A stretch of DNA of 64,000 nucleotides from the NCBI RefSeq assembly GCF_011046245.1, contig NZ_CP049241.1:3178001-3242000 (forward strand), given 5' to 3'. A program made the translations under genes and the position numbers. Source of the stretch: Allorhizobium pseudoryzae. Lineage in GTDB: Bacteria; Pseudomonadota; Alphaproteobacteria; Rhizobiales; Rhizobiaceae. Positions 27,783 through 36,822 of this stretch are shown here, in pieces. The notes under the pieces are model-generated. The model worked only from the letters and a program-made list of their open reading frames with translations, did not search any database and was not told the origin of the DNA. The number at the start of each line of letters is the position of its first letter. Within the stretch, counting starts at the first letter, position 1.

Positions 27783-28064
27783 ATGATTTCGAAGCTTCTT
27801 ATCGCATCCGCCCTTTCTCTTGGCCTCGCAGGCGGCGCCATGGCACAGACCTCGAGCGGTGGCTCGTCTGGTCAGAGCGGCACATCCACCTCGGGCACCA
27901 CGGACTCGGGCACGACCGGCTCGGTCAGCGGTGGCACCTCGGCTTCCGGTGGCACTTCGACCGGTACGGAACAGACGATCAGCGGCGATTGCAGCAACGC
28001 GTCTCCGAACCAGAACCAGCGCGACATCAATGAGTCCGCGTCGGCTCCGAAGACCTGCAACTGA
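27783..28064 (+). CDS. Secreted Gly/Ser/Thr-rich protein
   Basis: This 93-aa protein has a clear signal peptide (MISKLLIASALSLGLAGGAM, cleavage after AMA-Q near residue 21). The mature part is a low-complexity run of Ser, Gly and Thr, with two cysteines near the C terminus (GDCSNASPNQNQ and KTCN) that could form one disulfide. GGAGG lies 7 bp upstream. It is probably a small periplasmic or surface protein; the role is unknown. Confidence 0.75.
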   Translation: MISKLLIASALSLGLAGGAMAQTSSGGSSGQSGTSTSGTTDSGTTGSVSGGTSASGGTSTGTEQTISGDCSNASPNQNQRDINESASAPKTCN

Positions 28065-28083
28065 TCCTCGGACAGTTCTATGC

Positions 28084-28116
28084 AAAGGGTCGGCTGAAAA
28101 GCCGGCCCTTTTTCCG
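28084..28116 (+). terminator. Terminator after the secreted Gly/Ser/Thr-rich gene
   Basis: GGGTCGGCT and AGCCGGCCC form a 9-bp stem with one G-T pair and a GAAA loop, followed by TTTTT. Confidence 0.88.
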
Positions 28117-28282
28117 TTTCCGGCAGGCGGTTTGTTGCGAGACATGACTGCCCGGCCGCGAAGACGGCGCAGCACGGGACGTTTTTGCCGGGGATGGTCT
28201 TTGGTGAGAACGGAATTCCTTGCCCGCAACACCACAACGTAGGAAAAGCGCTCAAGCACGTTTTGCAAGATAGGGCAGTTTC

Positions 28283-29344
28283 ATGACCACTCATTCCTCC
28301 CCCCTGGCCTCCATTCCGGCCTCCGTCCTGGAGACGATCGGCAATACGCCCCTGATCCGTCTCAAGGGTGCGTCCGACCTCACCGGCTGCGAGATCCTGG
28401 GCAAGGCGGAATTCCTCAACCCCGGCCAGTCCGTCAAGGATCGTGCGGCGCTCTTCATCATCCGCGATGCGGAACGCAAGGGCCTGCTGCGACCAGGCGG
28501 CGTGATCGTCGAGGGCACGGCGGGCAATACCGGCATCGGGCTGACACTTGTTGCAAAGGCGCTCGGATACCGGACCGTCATCGTCATCCCGGAAACCCAG
28601 AGCCAGGAAAAGAAGGACGCGTTGCGGCTTCTCGGCGCCGAACTGGTCGAGGTGCCTGCGGTTCCCTACAAGAACCCGAACAACTACGTCAAAGTATCCG
28701 GCAGGCTGGCCGAGGAGCTGGCGAAGACCGAACCGAACGGCGCGATCTGGGCCAACCAGTTCGACAATGTCGCCAATCGCCAGGCGCATATCGAGACGAC
28801 GGCAGAGGAAATCTGGCGCGATACGGGTGGCAAGGTGGACGGCTTCATCTGCGCCGTCGGTTCAGGCGGCACGCTCGCCGGCACCGGCATCGGCCTCAAG
28901 GCGAAAAACCCCGCCATCAAGATCGGCCTTGCCGATCCGGATGGGGCGGCCCTTTACGACTATTATGCGCATGGGGAGCTGAAATCCGAAGGCTCTTCCA
29001 TCACCGAAGGCATCGGCCAGGGCCGCATCACGGCGAACCTCGAGGGTTTCACGCCGGATTTTGCCTATCGCATTTCCGATGCGGAAGCCCTGCCGCTGGT
29101 CTTCGACCTGGTGGAGCATGAGGGTCTGTGCCTTGGCGGTTCGTCCGGCATCAATATTGCCGGCGCGATCCGGCTCGCCAAGGACCTCGGTCCGGGCCAC
29201 ACGATCGTGACCATCCTCTGCGACTACGGAAACCGCTACCAGTCCAAGCTCTTCAATCCGGACTTCCTCACGTCAAAGGGCTTGCCGGTGCCGGCATGGC
29301 TGGTAGAAAAGCGGACGATTACCGTTCCCTTCCAGACCGTCTGA
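28283..29344 (+). CDS. cysK: Cysteine synthase / PLP-dependent beta-synthase
   Basis: This 353-aa fold-type II PLP enzyme joins O-acetylserine and sulfide to cysteine. Motifs: ETIGNTPLIRL, the Schiff-base lysine in NPGQSVKDRAALF, the substrate loop VEGTAGNTGIGL, and the phosphate-binding GSGGTLAGTG. The loop TAGNTG rather than TSGNTG and the 30-residue greater length set it apart from classic CysK, so a CysK-like paralogue is possible. It is followed by an alaX-like gene and a sulfurtransferase, suggesting a sulfur amino acid unit. Confidence 0.85.
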   Translation: MTTHSSPLASIPASVLETIGNTPLIRLKGASDLTGCEILGKAEFLNPGQSVKDRAALFIIRDAERKGLLRPGGVIVEGTAGNTGIGLTLVAKALGYRTVIVIPETQSQEKKDALRLLGAELVEVPAVPYKNPNNYVKVSGRLAEELAKTEPNGAIWANQFDNVANRQAHIETTAEEIWRDTGGKVDGFICAVGSGGTLAGTGIGLKAKNPAIKIGLADPDGAALYDYYAHGELKSEGSSITEGIGQGRITANLEGFTPDFAYRISDAEALPLVFDLVEHEGLCLGGSSGINIAGAIRLAKDLGPGHTIVTILCDYGNRYQSKLFNPDFLTSKGLPVPAWLVEKRTITVPFQTV

Positions 29345-29361
29345 CCTGAAGCGAGTTTTTG

Positions 29362-30096
29362 ATGACCAAGGCCCTCTACCGCGACGATTTCTATCTCTCG
29401 ACGGCGGAGGGTGTGGTGACGGCCATCCACGAGGATGGCGCCATCGAACTTGACCAGACCTGCTTTTATGCGACCTCCGGCGGCCAGCCGGGGGATACGG
29501 GTTTTCTCGAACGCGCCGACGGTTCGCGGATCCTGCTGGGCCAGACCCGGCATGGTCAAACGAAAGAAACCATCCTTCACGTCCCTCTCGATGACCAGCC
29601 GAAGCCCGAGCCGGGGGAAACGGTGGTTCTGCATGTGGACTGGGCGCGCCGCTACCGGCTGATGCGCATGCACACCGCCTGCCACCTCCTTTCCGTCGTC
29701 TGCCCTTATCCGATCACCGGTGCTGCCGTCGGCGAAGAGGAATCACGTGTCGATTTCGACATGAGCGAGACGATCGACAGGCAGGACGTCACCGACAAGC
29801 TGATGCAATTGGTTGCGGAAAATCATCCCGTCTTCGTTCAGTGGATCACCGACGAGGAGTTGATCGCCAATCCGGGGATCGTGAAATCCAAGAATGTGCG
29901 TCCTCCCATCGGGCTGGGGCGCGTCAGTCTTGTCTGCATCGGCCAAGACTTGAGCGTTGACAGCCAGCCATGCGGCGGCACACATGTTTCGGAGACCCAG
30001 GAGGTCGGCGCGATTCACATCGCCAAGATCGAAAAGAAGGGCAAGGAGAACCGTCGGTTCCGCATCCGGTTCGGCACAGGCGCCGAGGACGCATGA
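29362..30096 (+). CDS. Alanyl-tRNA editing protein (AlaX-like)
   Basis: This 244-aa stand-alone editing domain hydrolyses mischarged Ser- or Gly-tRNA-Ala. The zinc ligands are HTACHLL (HxxxH) and the C-terminal CGGTHVSETQEVG (CxxxH). The N-terminal barrel TCFYATSGGQPGDTG is typical. It starts with ATG at 29362, 17 bp after cysK, and is probably co-transcribed with it. Confidence 0.92.
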   Translation: MTKALYRDDFYLSTAEGVVTAIHEDGAIELDQTCFYATSGGQPGDTGFLERADGSRILLGQTRHGQTKETILHVPLDDQPKPEPGETVVLHVDWARRYRLMRMHTACHLLSVVCPYPITGAAVGEEESRVDFDMSETIDRQDVTDKLMQLVAENHPVFVQWITDEELIANPGIVKSKNVRPPIGLGRVSLVCIGQDLSVDSQPCGGTHVSETQEVGAIHIAKIEKKGKENRRFRIRFGTGAEDA

Positions 30097-30137
30097 CGGA
30101 TACGGCCGCTCTCCTGCCGACACATGGAGAGAACAGC

Positions 30138-31559
30138 ATGAGCACCGGCAAAAGCCGCTTCGTCGTTTCGGGCGATTGGGTCGAACAGCAGTTGGGCAAA
30201 CCCGGCTTTCGCCTCATCGATGCCTCCTGGTATCTTCCGGCCCAGAAGCGCAACGGTGCGGTCGAATATGCAGAAGGACACATTCCGGGCGCTGTCTTCT
30301 TCGACCAGGATGCGATTGCCGATCACACCACGGGTCTTCCGCACTCCCTCCCCTCGCCGGAATTCTTTGCCGAGGAAATGGGCAAGCTCGGGATCAGCGA
30401 GCGCGATGTGATTGTCGTCTATGACGGTCAGGGCTTCTTTTCCGCGCCGCGCGTCTGGTGGATGCTGCGGGCCATGGGCGCCGAGAAGGTCTATGTGCTC
30501 GATGGCGGGCTGGATGGCTGGAAGAAGGACGGGCGCCCGCTCGAAACCGAACTGCCGGAACCGGAGCCGGCGGTCTTTACGCCGAAATTCCGAGGCCGCC
30601 GGGTGACGACGCTGAACGAGATGCGCGCCATCGTCGAGAGTGGTTCCGCCCAGGTGGTCGATGCCCGCGGCGCCGGGCGCTTTACCGGAGAAGAGCCGGA
30701 GCCGCGCGAAGGCATGCGCTCCGGCCACATGCCGGGGGCCCGCAGCCTGCCCGCTGCCAGCCTGTCGCAAGGCGGCCATTTCAAGGATCTCGACAGCCTG
30801 AAGTCCCTGATGGACGAGGCGGGCATTGACCTCTCCCAGCCGGTCGTCACCAGCTGCGGCTCCGGCGTCACCGCCGCCGTGGTGACACTCGCGCTCGAAT
30901 CGCTCGGGCACACCAACAATTCGCTCTATGACGGCTCCTGGTCGGAATGGGGCGGCCGGGCCGATACGCCGGTGGTGACCGGTCCCGCCGATGTGCTGGA
31001 ACAGCCGGAACACGGGCCGATCAAGGCGCATGTCACGCGGCTTGAGATGACGTCCCCGCCGCGCCAGAGCCTGCCGATGCCGGTCAACCTGCATACGGCC
31101 ATCATCGTGGCGAAGGATATCCCGCTGCATTATTACCGTTACCTCTATCGGCAGGTGGGCAAGCGCTGGCACTGGTACAAGCGCCTTCGCCAGTCGGACG
31201 ACGAGTTGCAGGCAGCCCTTCGCGACGAGCGGGTATCGGTGACCGTCCTTTATGTGAACGGCGCCCCGGCGGGTTTCTTCGAACTCAACCGATTGAACGA
31301 CGACGTGGTGGAACTTGCCTATTTCGGCCTGTTCGAACATGCCCTGGGACTTGGCATCGGCAAATGGTTCCTGCTGCAGGCGCTCTATTCCGCCTGGCAG
31401 ATGAACCCGAAGAAGGTCACGGTGACGACCAACACGCTCGATCATCCGCGCGCGCTACCGCTCTATCAGATGATGGGTTTTGCACCGGTCGGCACCAGCG
31501 AAGCCTGGGTTGAGCCGATGTCGGATGCCGAACTGCTGGCGCTTGCCAAACGCGACTGA
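30138..31559 (+). CDS. Sulfurtransferase (two rhodanese domains) fused to a GNAT acetyltransferase
   Basis: This is a single 473-aa frame. Residues 1-290 are a SseA-type 3-mercaptopyruvate sulfurtransferase: rhodanese 1 (RFVVSGDWVEQQLGKPGFRL ... AEGHIPGAVFFD) is inactive in the usual way, and rhodanese 2 carries the active Cys in TSCGSGVTAAVV (near residue 238). Residues 304-473 are a GNAT domain (VLYVNGAPAGFFELNR, YFGLFEHALGLGIGKWFLLQ with the acetyl-CoA loop, TTNTLDHPRALPLYQMMGF). About 20 linker residues join them. In other rhizobia I recall these as two neighbouring genes. The ATG at 31047 marks where a separate GNAT gene would begin. GGAGAG precedes the start. Confidence 0.88.
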   Translation: MSTGKSRFVVSGDWVEQQLGKPGFRLIDASWYLPAQKRNGAVEYAEGHIPGAVFFDQDAIADHTTGLPHSLPSPEFFAEEMGKLGISERDVIVVYDGQGFFSAPRVWWMLRAMGAEKVYVLDGGLDGWKKDGRPLETELPEPEPAVFTPKFRGRRVTTLNEMRAIVESGSAQVVDARGAGRFTGEEPEPREGMRSGHMPGARSLPAASLSQGGHFKDLDSLKSLMDEAGIDLSQPVVTSCGSGVTAAVVTLALESLGHTNNSLYDGSWSEWGGRADTPVVTGPADVLEQPEHGPIKAHVTRLEMTSPPRQSLPMPVNLHTAIIVAKDIPLHYYRYLYRQVGKRWHWYKRLRQSDDELQAALRDERVSVTVLYVNGAPAGFFELNRLNDDVVELAYFGLFEHALGLGIGKWFLLQALYSAWQMNPKKVTVTTNTLDHPRALPLYQMMGFAPVGTSEAWVEPMSDAELLALAKRD

Positions 31560-31648
31560 GCGCTGGCACCGTCCTGCAGGAATCGGGTGGCGGGTCCTTC
31601 ACCATCCGGCCATTGTTCCTCCTGTCCAGATCAGCACAGGAGACAATC

Positions 31649-32116
31649 ATGGCTGCCCTTCACTTTACCCCCATCCCCGAACCCGAAGCCGATGCCTTTC
31701 GTGCCGGAGAACCGGATGCCTATGGCGCCCGCCCCGAACGAATGACCTCGCCGGGCGGCATGCCCTGCCGTCATTGCCTTGGCATGATCGAGGCAGGCGA
31801 GGAGATGCTGCTGCTCGCCTATCGCCCTTTCTCGGCCCTCCAGCCCTATGCGGAGACCGGCCCGATCTTTCTGCACGCACGGGCCTGCCGGCGATACGCG
31901 GCAAGCGAAGTCCTGCCGCCGATGCTGGAGAGCCCGGATTACATCCTGCGCGGTTATGGCCATGACGACAGAATCGTCTACGGCACCGGCGCGGTGACGG
32001 CGACGTCCGACATCATCGGCCGGGCAAAAGCGCTTTTGGAACGCACCGAGATTGCCTATGTGCATGTGCGCTCAGCCCGCAACAACTGCTATCAGTGCCG
32101 CATCGACCGGGCATAG
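31649..32116 (+). CDS. DUF1203 family protein
   Basis: This is a 155-aa soluble protein with the DUF1203 pattern: MPCRHCLGMIEAGEEMLLLA near the N terminus, GPIFLHARACRRY, and a C-terminal AYVHVRSARNNCYQCRIDR. Cys/His residues in CRHC and CYQC might bind a metal. The start MAALHFTPIP follows CAGGAGA; an upstream frame is unsupported. The function is unknown. Confidence 0.8.
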   Translation: MAALHFTPIPEPEADAFRAGEPDAYGARPERMTSPGGMPCRHCLGMIEAGEEMLLLAYRPFSALQPYAETGPIFLHARACRRYAASEVLPPMLESPDYILRGYGHDDRIVYGTGAVTATSDIIGRAKALLERTEIAYVHVRSARNNCYQCRIDRA

Positions 32117-32167
32117 CGCCGCTCAAGCAGCGTGTGCCGTGCGTAAAAATAAAAAGCGGCGTTCTAC

Positions 32168-32196
32168 TTGACGAAAATCCGCCCAATTTCTAGCAA
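32168..32196 (+). promoter_or_regulatory. Putative promoter of the VHL-beta-like gene
   Basis: TTGACG at 32168-32173, a 17-bp spacer and TAGCAA at 32191-32196 lie about 50 bp upstream of the start. The -10 element is weak. Confidence 0.4.
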
Positions 32197-32246
32197 TACT
32201 TCCAGAGGGGAACAATTTCCGACAGGCTCTAAAAGGGGGACTTGGT

Positions 32247-32678
32247 ATGCGCGCACTCGTGCGGACCTTATTGATCGTGACACCGGCCGCGTTTGCACTA
32301 GTTCTGCCCTCACCCTTTTTACCGATCGCGGAAGCGCGCGCGCAGGACCAGGGAGATGCCTGCGGCATCGAACAGCCTGCCTCGCCCAAGACCCGTCAGA
32401 AGGCCTCCATCCGCTTCACCAACGACACGATGTTCGCCTATCGCATCTACTGGGCGAACTTCGACGGGGTTCTGGCCGAATATGCGCTGGCCCAACCCGA
32501 CGAGCACAATGGTTTCGACACCTATGCCGGGCATGAATGGTATGTCGAAATCTATACGCCCAATGGATCCGTCTGCCTTGGACCGATCGCCGCTCCTGCC
32601 GGCCGCAAATGCGACATGCATATTGTCGATGATGGCACGGGTGAGTTCGGCCTTGAGGGGCGCGGCTGCAATTACTGA
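32247..32678 (+). CDS. Secreted protein resembling the VHL beta domain
   Basis: This is a 143-aa protein with a signal peptide (to about residue 32, ...AEARAQ). The mature part reads IRFTNDTMFAYRIYWANFDG, then YALAQPDEHNGFDTYAGHEW, then NGSVCLG. This is the order found in pVHL beta domains: a strand with N-x-T, YW-x-(D/N)-F-x-G, a proline turn, T-Y-x-GH-x-W and a terminal Cys. Bacterial VHL-beta-like proteins are usually secreted and lack known partners. Four cysteines allow disulfides. AAGGGGGA precedes the ATG. Confidence 0.72.
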   Translation: MRALVRTLLIVTPAAFALVLPSPFLPIAEARAQDQGDACGIEQPASPKTRQKASIRFTNDTMFAYRIYWANFDGVLAEYALAQPDEHNGFDTYAGHEWYVEIYTPNGSVCLGPIAAPAGRKCDMHIVDDGTGEFGLEGRGCNY

Positions 32679-32807
32679 CCGGCAGACATCGCCTGCCCCT
32701 CAAATCCTGCCTTTGTAGTTCTGCAAGATCGCGCGTGGCGCCGGTAACGGTTTCGCAACCGCCCTGCTGCAGGATGCAACCAGAATGAGGTGCATTCGGG
32801 AGGCGGG

Positions 32808-33137
32808 ATGATGCAGGCATTGATGCTGAAGGCGCGAAAGGCTCCGCGCAGCCGCTGCCGCATCGAAACGAAAGTGCGCTATTTCAACGAGCAGACGGAA
32901 GGACGCGTCCTCAACCTGTCGGGAAGCGGGCTGGCACTGGAATTGTCACGCCCGCTGTCGGCGCGAACCGGCGCCAGGATCTGGGTCGAGAGCCCCGAAC
33001 TCGGCCTGATAGACGGCACCGTCCAGTGGTGCCAGGGCACCCGCCTCGGCTTGCAGTTCGACCGCAGTTCCAATGCCTGGGCGAAAGTCGCTTCGTATTT
33101 TCGATTCTTCCACAATCGCAGCTCGCGCAGTCGCTGA
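32808..33137 (+). CDS. PilZ-domain protein 1
   Basis: This is a 109-aa single PilZ domain that should bind cyclic di-GMP. It has an N-terminal basic stretch RKAPRSRCRIE in the RxxxR position and LNLSGSGLALEL matching (D/N)xSxxG. GGGAGG lies 4 bp before the ATG at 32808 and 7 bp before a second ATG at 32811, which may be the true start. It is paralogous to the protein at 33364. Confidence 0.82.
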   Translation: MMQALMLKARKAPRSRCRIETKVRYFNEQTEGRVLNLSGSGLALELSRPLSARTGARIWVESPELGLIDGTVQWCQGTRLGLQFDRSSNAWAKVASYFRFFHNRSSRSR

Positions 33138-33363
33138 CGGGACTGCATTTACCGAAGCAGATGCAAATCCATCGTTTCGGACAGCATGAGCGTTTGCTGC
33201 CCGTGGCACGCGCGCGGCTGGCGGCCTAATGCGTAACTGCTAAAACACTTAAAAATGATGTGTTGGGACGATTAAAATATTAACCTTCCCTTCAACCGCT
33301 GCGCAATGAATTCCGGCGTTGATAACCGAGCACTTATCACAGATTCTCGGGGAACAGCGTCGC

Positions 33364-33735
33364 ATGAGCCATAAACCAGGAGACAATCGGCGCGCGGAGC
33401 GCCTCCGGTGTCATTTCGCCGGCTTTCTGTATTCGGGTGACGAGGTTGTCGAAGTCCGGTTCGTCGACATTTCGAGAACGGGAATCTGCATCAGCCTCAA
33501 GGACTGGATCGGTGCCAAGCCAGGCAGCGCGGTGCGCCTGCGGACCAGCGAACTGGGTTTCATCGAAGGGACAATCCGCTGGTATCGGGCCGGCAAAATG
33601 GGCATCAAGCTCACCGAAACCACCAACACCACGGCCCAGATCAACTCGTACTTCAAACATTACCACAAGCAGATTGCAGCAAACTCGCCCAGTGCACCGC
33701 CGCAGCGCGTTTTGATGGCCAATGGCAGACGGTAA
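33364..33735 (+). CDS. PilZ-domain protein 2
   Basis: This is a 123-aa PilZ protein with both binding motifs clear: DNRRAERLRC (RxxxR) and VDISRTGICISL (DxSxxG). The C-terminal YFKHYHKQIAAN matches SYFRFFHN of the upstream copy, and both share EL-LI-G-(V/I)-W, so the two are tandem duplicates. The start MSHKPGDNRR was chosen because homology begins there. There is no fused output domain, so it must act on a partner. Confidence 0.85.
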   Translation: MSHKPGDNRRAERLRCHFAGFLYSGDEVVEVRFVDISRTGICISLKDWIGAKPGSAVRLRTSELGFIEGTIRWYRAGKMGIKLTETTNTTAQINSYFKHYHKQIAANSPSAPPQRVLMANGRR

Positions 33736-33879
33736 GGGAAACGTACGTTGGCGGCATGGCAGGGCGGAAAGGCAGTGCCCGGGCCGGCATTTTTCCCATT
33801 CGGTGGCCTGTCATTTTCCTGATGCGTTGGCATGACATTCGCCCTACAGTTTCGCCGCAAACGACTGAGGGAGAACTCC

Positions 33880-35868
33880 ATGTCATTCTTGTTCACTCAA
33901 CCCACATTGACGCGCCGCTCGCTGCTCGGCGGCATCGCCGCCGGCTCGGCGCTCGTGATGCTGCATCCGTTCGCAGCCCGCGCGCAGGCCAACCAGGCGC
34001 ATCTGCGCATCATGGAGACGACCGACATCCACGTGAACATCATGCCGTACGACTATTACGGCGACAAACCCAACGACACGATGGGCCTGTCGCGCACGGC
34101 AAGCATCATCGACCAGATCCGCGCCGAAGCCGGCAATTCGATGCTGGTGGACAATGGTGACCTTCTGCAGGGCAACCCGATGGGCGACTACATGGCCTAT
34201 GAGAAGGGCATGAAGGCCGGCGACCTGCACCCGGTCATCAAGGCGCTGAACGTGCTGGGTTACGATTGCGGAACGGTCGGCAACCACGAATTCAACTATG
34301 GCCTCGAGTTCATGAACAATGTTCTCGCCGGCGCAAACTTCCCGATCGTCTGTGCCAACCTCACGAAGGGCCAACTCGCTTCCGATCCGACAAAGGACGA
34401 GTTGATGTTCAAGCCCTACGTGATCGTCGAAAAGCAGATCAAGGACGGCGCCGGCAATACGAGCCCGGTCAAGGTGGGCTTCATCGGATTCGTGCCGCCG
34501 CAGATCATGGTGTGGGATGCCAAGAACCTGGAAGGCAAGGCGCAGACACGCGACATCGTTGACGCGGCCAAAGCCTGGGTGCCGGCGATGAAGGAAGCGG
34601 GCGCCGACATCGTGATTGCGCTCTCCCACTCCGGCATCGACGGCACCGGCCAGAGCGAGCGGATGGAAAACGCCTCGCTGTATCTTGCCGGCGTTCCGGG
34701 GATCGACGCGATCTTCACCGGTCACCAGCATCTGGTCTTCCCCGGCCCGAAGGATTTCGAGGGTATTGCCGGCGTCGATGCGAAGAAGGGCACGCTGCAG
34801 GGCAAGCCGGCCGTCATGGCGGGCTTCTGGGGCTCGCATATGGGCCTGATCGATCTTTTGATCGAAAAGGACGGCGCGGGCTGGAAGGTCGTGGATTTCA
34901 CCACCGAGGCTCGGCCCATCTACCACCGCGACGAAAACCGCAAGGTGATCGCCGACGTCAAGGACAAGCCGGAGATCGTCGCCGCCGTGAAGGCCGAACA
35001 TGAGGCGACGCTCGCCTACGTCCGCCGCCCGGTCGGCAAGACGTCGGCGCCGCTCTATTCCTATTTCGCGCTGGTGGCGGATGATCCGTCCGTGCAGATC
35101 GTGTCGATTGCCCAGACCTGGTACGTCAAGGACCTGCTGAAGGAAGGCCAGTACAAGGATTATCCGGTGCTGTCGGCCGCAGCGCCGTTCAAGGCCGGCG
35201 GACGCGGGGGGCCGGATTACTTCACCGACGTTCCGGCAGGCGACATCGCGATCAAGAACGTCGCCGATCTCTACCTCTATCCGAACACGGTGCAGGCGGT
35301 GCTGATCACCGGCGCGCAGGTCAAGAACTGGCTGGAAATGTCGGCCGGCATGTTCAACCGGGTTGAACCCGGCGCCAAGGATGCGGCACTGCTGAACCCG
35401 AAGTTCCCGTCGTACAATTACGATGTCATCGATGGCGTCACCTACCAGATCGACCTGTCGCAGCCTGCCCGCTTCGACGGCGACGGCAAGCTGACGAACC
35501 CGGATTCGCATCGCATCGTTGATCTGATGTTCAACGGCAAGCCTATCGATCCGGCCCAGAAGTTCGTCGTGGCGACGAACAACTACCGCGCCGGCGGCGG
35601 CGGCAAGTTCCCGGAGATCGCCGGCGACAAGGTGATCCTGGTGGCCCCCGACACCAACCGCGACGTGATCGTCCGCTACATCATCGAGCAGGGAACCATC
35701 AATCCGTCCGCGGATGCCAACTGGTCGTTCAAGCCGATGGCCGGAACGACGGCCGTGTTCGAGAGCGGGCCGAAGGGGCGCCAATATTTGGCGGATATCA
35801 AGGGTGCCAAGATCGAAGATGCCGGCGACGGGGCGGAAGGCTTCGCCAAGTTCCGACTCGTGCTCTGA
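33880..35868 (+). CDS. cpdB: 2',3'-cyclic-nucleotide 2'-phosphodiesterase / 3'-nucleotidase
   Basis: This is a 662-aa periplasmic enzyme that scavenges nucleotides. The twin-arginine signal LTRRSLLGGIAAGSALVML is followed by the metallophosphatase domain with ligands in METTDIHVNIMPYDYY, VDNGDLLQGNP, GNHEFNYG, ALSHSGIDG and TGHQHLVFPG, then a 5'-nucleotidase C-terminal domain with the adenine-binding NNYRAGGGGKFP. GAGGGAGAACTCC precedes the ATG. It is terminated by a strong hairpin. Confidence 0.93.
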   Translation: MSFLFTQPTLTRRSLLGGIAAGSALVMLHPFAARAQANQAHLRIMETTDIHVNIMPYDYYGDKPNDTMGLSRTASIIDQIRAEAGNSMLVDNGDLLQGNPMGDYMAYEKGMKAGDLHPVIKALNVLGYDCGTVGNHEFNYGLEFMNNVLAGANFPIVCANLTKGQLASDPTKDELMFKPYVIVEKQIKDGAGNTSPVKVGFIGFVPPQIMVWDAKNLEGKAQTRDIVDAAKAWVPAMKEAGADIVIALSHSGIDGTGQSERMENASLYLAGVPGIDAIFTGHQHLVFPGPKDFEGIAGVDAKKGTLQGKPAVMAGFWGSHMGLIDLLIEKDGAGWKVVDFTTEARPIYHRDENRKVIADVKDKPEIVAAVKAEHEATLAYVRRPVGKTSAPLYSYFALVADDPSVQIVSIAQTWYVKDLLKEGQYKDYPVLSAAAPFKAGGRGGPDYFTDVPAGDIAIKNVADLYLYPNTVQAVLITGAQVKNWLEMSAGMFNRVEPGAKDAALLNPKFPSYNYDVIDGVTYQIDLSQPARFDGDGKLTNPDSHRIVDLMFNGKPIDPAQKFVVATNNYRAGGGGKFPEIAGDKVILVAPDTNRDVIVRYIIEQGTINPSADANWSFKPMAGTTAVFESGPKGRQYLADIKGAKIEDAGDGAEGFAKFRLVL

Positions 35869-35899
35869 TCGCAGCAGCAAGCATTTGAGACGAAATCAG

Positions 35900-35924
35900 C
35901 GCCGGCGGAAACGCCGGCGTTTTT
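35900..35924 (+). terminator. cpdB terminator
   Basis: CGCCGGCG-GAAA-CGCCGGCG is followed by TTTTT, 31 bp after the stop. Confidence 0.9.
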
Positions 35925-36081
35925 GCAGCGGTAGCCGCGAACCCCTTGCTTTTGCAGGAGCTTCGTTCGCCAGCGTACGCACCACCATCACGAAGTTGAG
36001 GATGCTATAGGGGTCAACCGACTGAAATCACAGGGGCAGGAATGGCAGAGCACCATCGACTTGCCCCAGCCAGCGAGAGCC

Positions 36082-36795
36082 ATGTCCGCTTACCAGAAGT
36101 CACAGATGCGCAATCGTTTGCTGTCTCTCATCCCTGAACAGGAATTCCAGATCGTGGCGGCGGCGCTCGCTCCGATCGAGCTCGGCAAGGGCTTCGTCAT
36201 CGTCAAGCCGGATGAACCGATCGATTACGTCTACTTTCCGTTCACGGGGATCGGCTCGGTGGTCACGGTGTCTCCGGAAGGACATAAGGCGGAGGCTGGC
36301 ATGTTCGGCCGGGAGGGATTTTCGCCGACACCGGCGGGGGTCGGGGGCACGATCAGCATCCACGAGGTGCTGATGCAGGTCGAAGGCGACGGGCTGCGCA
36401 TCAAGCGGGAGGATCTCAGCCATTGCCTCTCCGCCTGCCCTGTCTTCTCCAACCTGCTCGCCCGCTACATCCAGGCCTTCGGCTCGCAGATTTCCTTCAC
36501 CGCGCTCTCCAACGCCGTCCACAGCATCGACGAGCGCCTCGCCCGCTGGCTTCTGATGTGCCACGATAGGGTCGACGGCAACGAGATTGCCCTGACGCAC
36601 GAATTCATTTCGCTGATGCTTGCCGTACGCCGGCCGAGCGTCACTACCGCGCTGCATGTCCTGGAGGGGCTGAAACTAATCCGGGCGGAGCGTGGACGCA
36701 TCACCATCCGCGACCGACAGGCGCTCGAAGCCTTCGCCGGCGATGCCTATGGCAAGCCGGAAGAGGAATATTCCCGGCTGATCGGCAACCCGTAA
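36082..36795 (+). CDS. Crp/Fnr-family transcriptional regulator A
   Basis: This is a 237-aa regulator with an N-terminal cyclic-nucleotide-type fold (about 20-135: YVYFPFTGIGSVVTVSPEGH) and a Crp helix-turn-helix (about 165-225: LTHEFISLMLAVRRPSVTTA, RGRITIRDRQALEAFAGDAY). No FNR-type N-terminal cysteines are present, and the cAMP-binding Arg-Ser pair is not evident, so the signal is unknown. It is tail-to-tail with a close paralogue 27 bp away. Confidence 0.88.
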   Translation: MSAYQKSQMRNRLLSLIPEQEFQIVAAALAPIELGKGFVIVKPDEPIDYVYFPFTGIGSVVTVSPEGHKAEAGMFGREGFSPTPAGVGGTISIHEVLMQVEGDGLRIKREDLSHCLSACPVFSNLLARYIQAFGSQISFTALSNAVHSIDERLARWLLMCHDRVDGNEIALTHEFISLMLAVRRPSVTTALHVLEGLKLIRAERGRITIRDRQALEAFAGDAYGKPEEEYSRLIGNP

Positions 36796-36822
36796 GGCTG
36801 ACAGCACGGAAGCGCGACCGGC

